A program made the position numbers and the translations under genes. 6,236 nucleotides of DNA, taken from NCBI GenBank assembly GCA_016196905.1, contig JACPWV010000067.1, positions 1 to 6,236 of the forward strand, read 5' to 3'. This stretch comes from Chloroflexota bacterium (GTDB taxonomy: Bacteria; Chloroflexota; Anaerolineae; UBA7937; JACPPX01). Shown piece by piece: positions 6,041-6,236 of the stretch (position 1 is its first letter; the number at the start of each line of letters is the position of its first letter). The notes beneath the pieces are model-generated. The model worked only from the letters and a program-made list of their open reading frames with translations. It ran no database searches and was not told the DNA's origin.

Positions 6041-6235
6041 TTAGTCTTGGCGGTTGAACATCCACACGGCCAAGCTGATCATCAGCGCGCCGAAGGCGGA
6101 GACGATGGCGATCTCCTGAGCCATGGAGACCGGCTGTCCGAAGAGGGTGACCCTCAGCCCGAACTGGGGCAATAACGCGAGTAGCTGAGGAGGGAGGTTC
6201 TGGGATTCGAACATCTCCTGACGGAGGGGATCGAT
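6041..6235 (-). CDS. C-terminal fragment of a membrane protein, probably an ABC-2 type permease
   Basis: The last 64 residues of a gene entering from the right edge, ending at TAA. It has an extracytoplasmic-looking stretch (DPLRQEMFESQNLPPQLLALLPQ region), then GLRVTLFGQPVSM, a membrane helix (EIAIVSAFGALMISLAVWMF) and a short charged end FNRQD. A final helix followed by a short F-x-R-x-D/E tail is typical of ABC-2 type export permeases, but too little is present for certainty. It precedes the adaptor gene by 20 nt, so it belongs to the same operon. An ABC-2 permease upstream of a MacAB set would suggest a larger export locus. Confidence 0.6.
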   Translation of the reverse strand: MDPLRQEMFESQNLPPQLLALLPQFGLRVTLFGQPVSMAQEIAIVSAFGALMISLAVWMFNRQD

Positions 6236-6236
6236 G

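Overview
The window is a GC-rich bacterial segment in which every gene I accept lies on the minus strand, so transcription runs from the right edge to the left. Strong GGAGG-type ribosome sites, a near-consensus sigma-70 promoter and the mix of families suggest a Gram-positive-like or single-membrane lineage. Chloroflexota is my best guess from general resemblance (low confidence; no rRNA or marker gene is present).

Right part (2914-6236): an export operon. It holds the C-terminal tail of a membrane protein (probably an ABC-2 type permease, cut by the window edge), a MacA/HlyD-type membrane-fusion protein split by a one-base frameshift, a MacB/LolD-type ATPase and a MacB/FtsX-type permease. 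Spacing is tight (20 nt, 2 nt, then an ATGA overlap), so the last three should form one MacAB-like efflux or lipid/peptide-export complex.

Middle part (1809-2842): a two-gene unit. The first gene, missed by ordinary ORF calling, encodes a 75-residue heavy-metal-associated (HMA/MerP-like) protein. In its metal site the second cysteine of CPGC is replaced by an in-frame TGA, giving CPG-TGA. A perfect 9-bp hairpin with a 7-nt loop containing an early G begins 13 nt after that TGA, where a bacterial SECIS element belongs. I read this as a probable selenocysteine-containing metal-binding protein, the most notable item here. It is followed by a SAM-dependent methyltransferase with a cysteine-rich N-terminus.

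Left part (1-1744): a MarR-family repressor and the operon it probably controls, DoxX-family membrane protein, luciferase-domain (DUF5519) protein and VOC-family dioxygenase/glyoxalase (cut by the left edge). Two related inverted-repeat operators, sharing a TGAACTA half-site, lie in the marR promoter and upstream of doxX. The marR promoter places its start point on the ATG, implying a leaderless, autorepressed mRNA. The pairing of a DoxX protein with a VOC dioxygenase under a MarR-type regulator resembles the quinone/catechol-stress operons of Bacillus (CatDE, MhqNOP), so a role in electrophile or aromatic-compound stress is a reasonable inference.

No RNA genes, insertion sequences, CRISPR arrays or convincing intrinsic terminators were seen.
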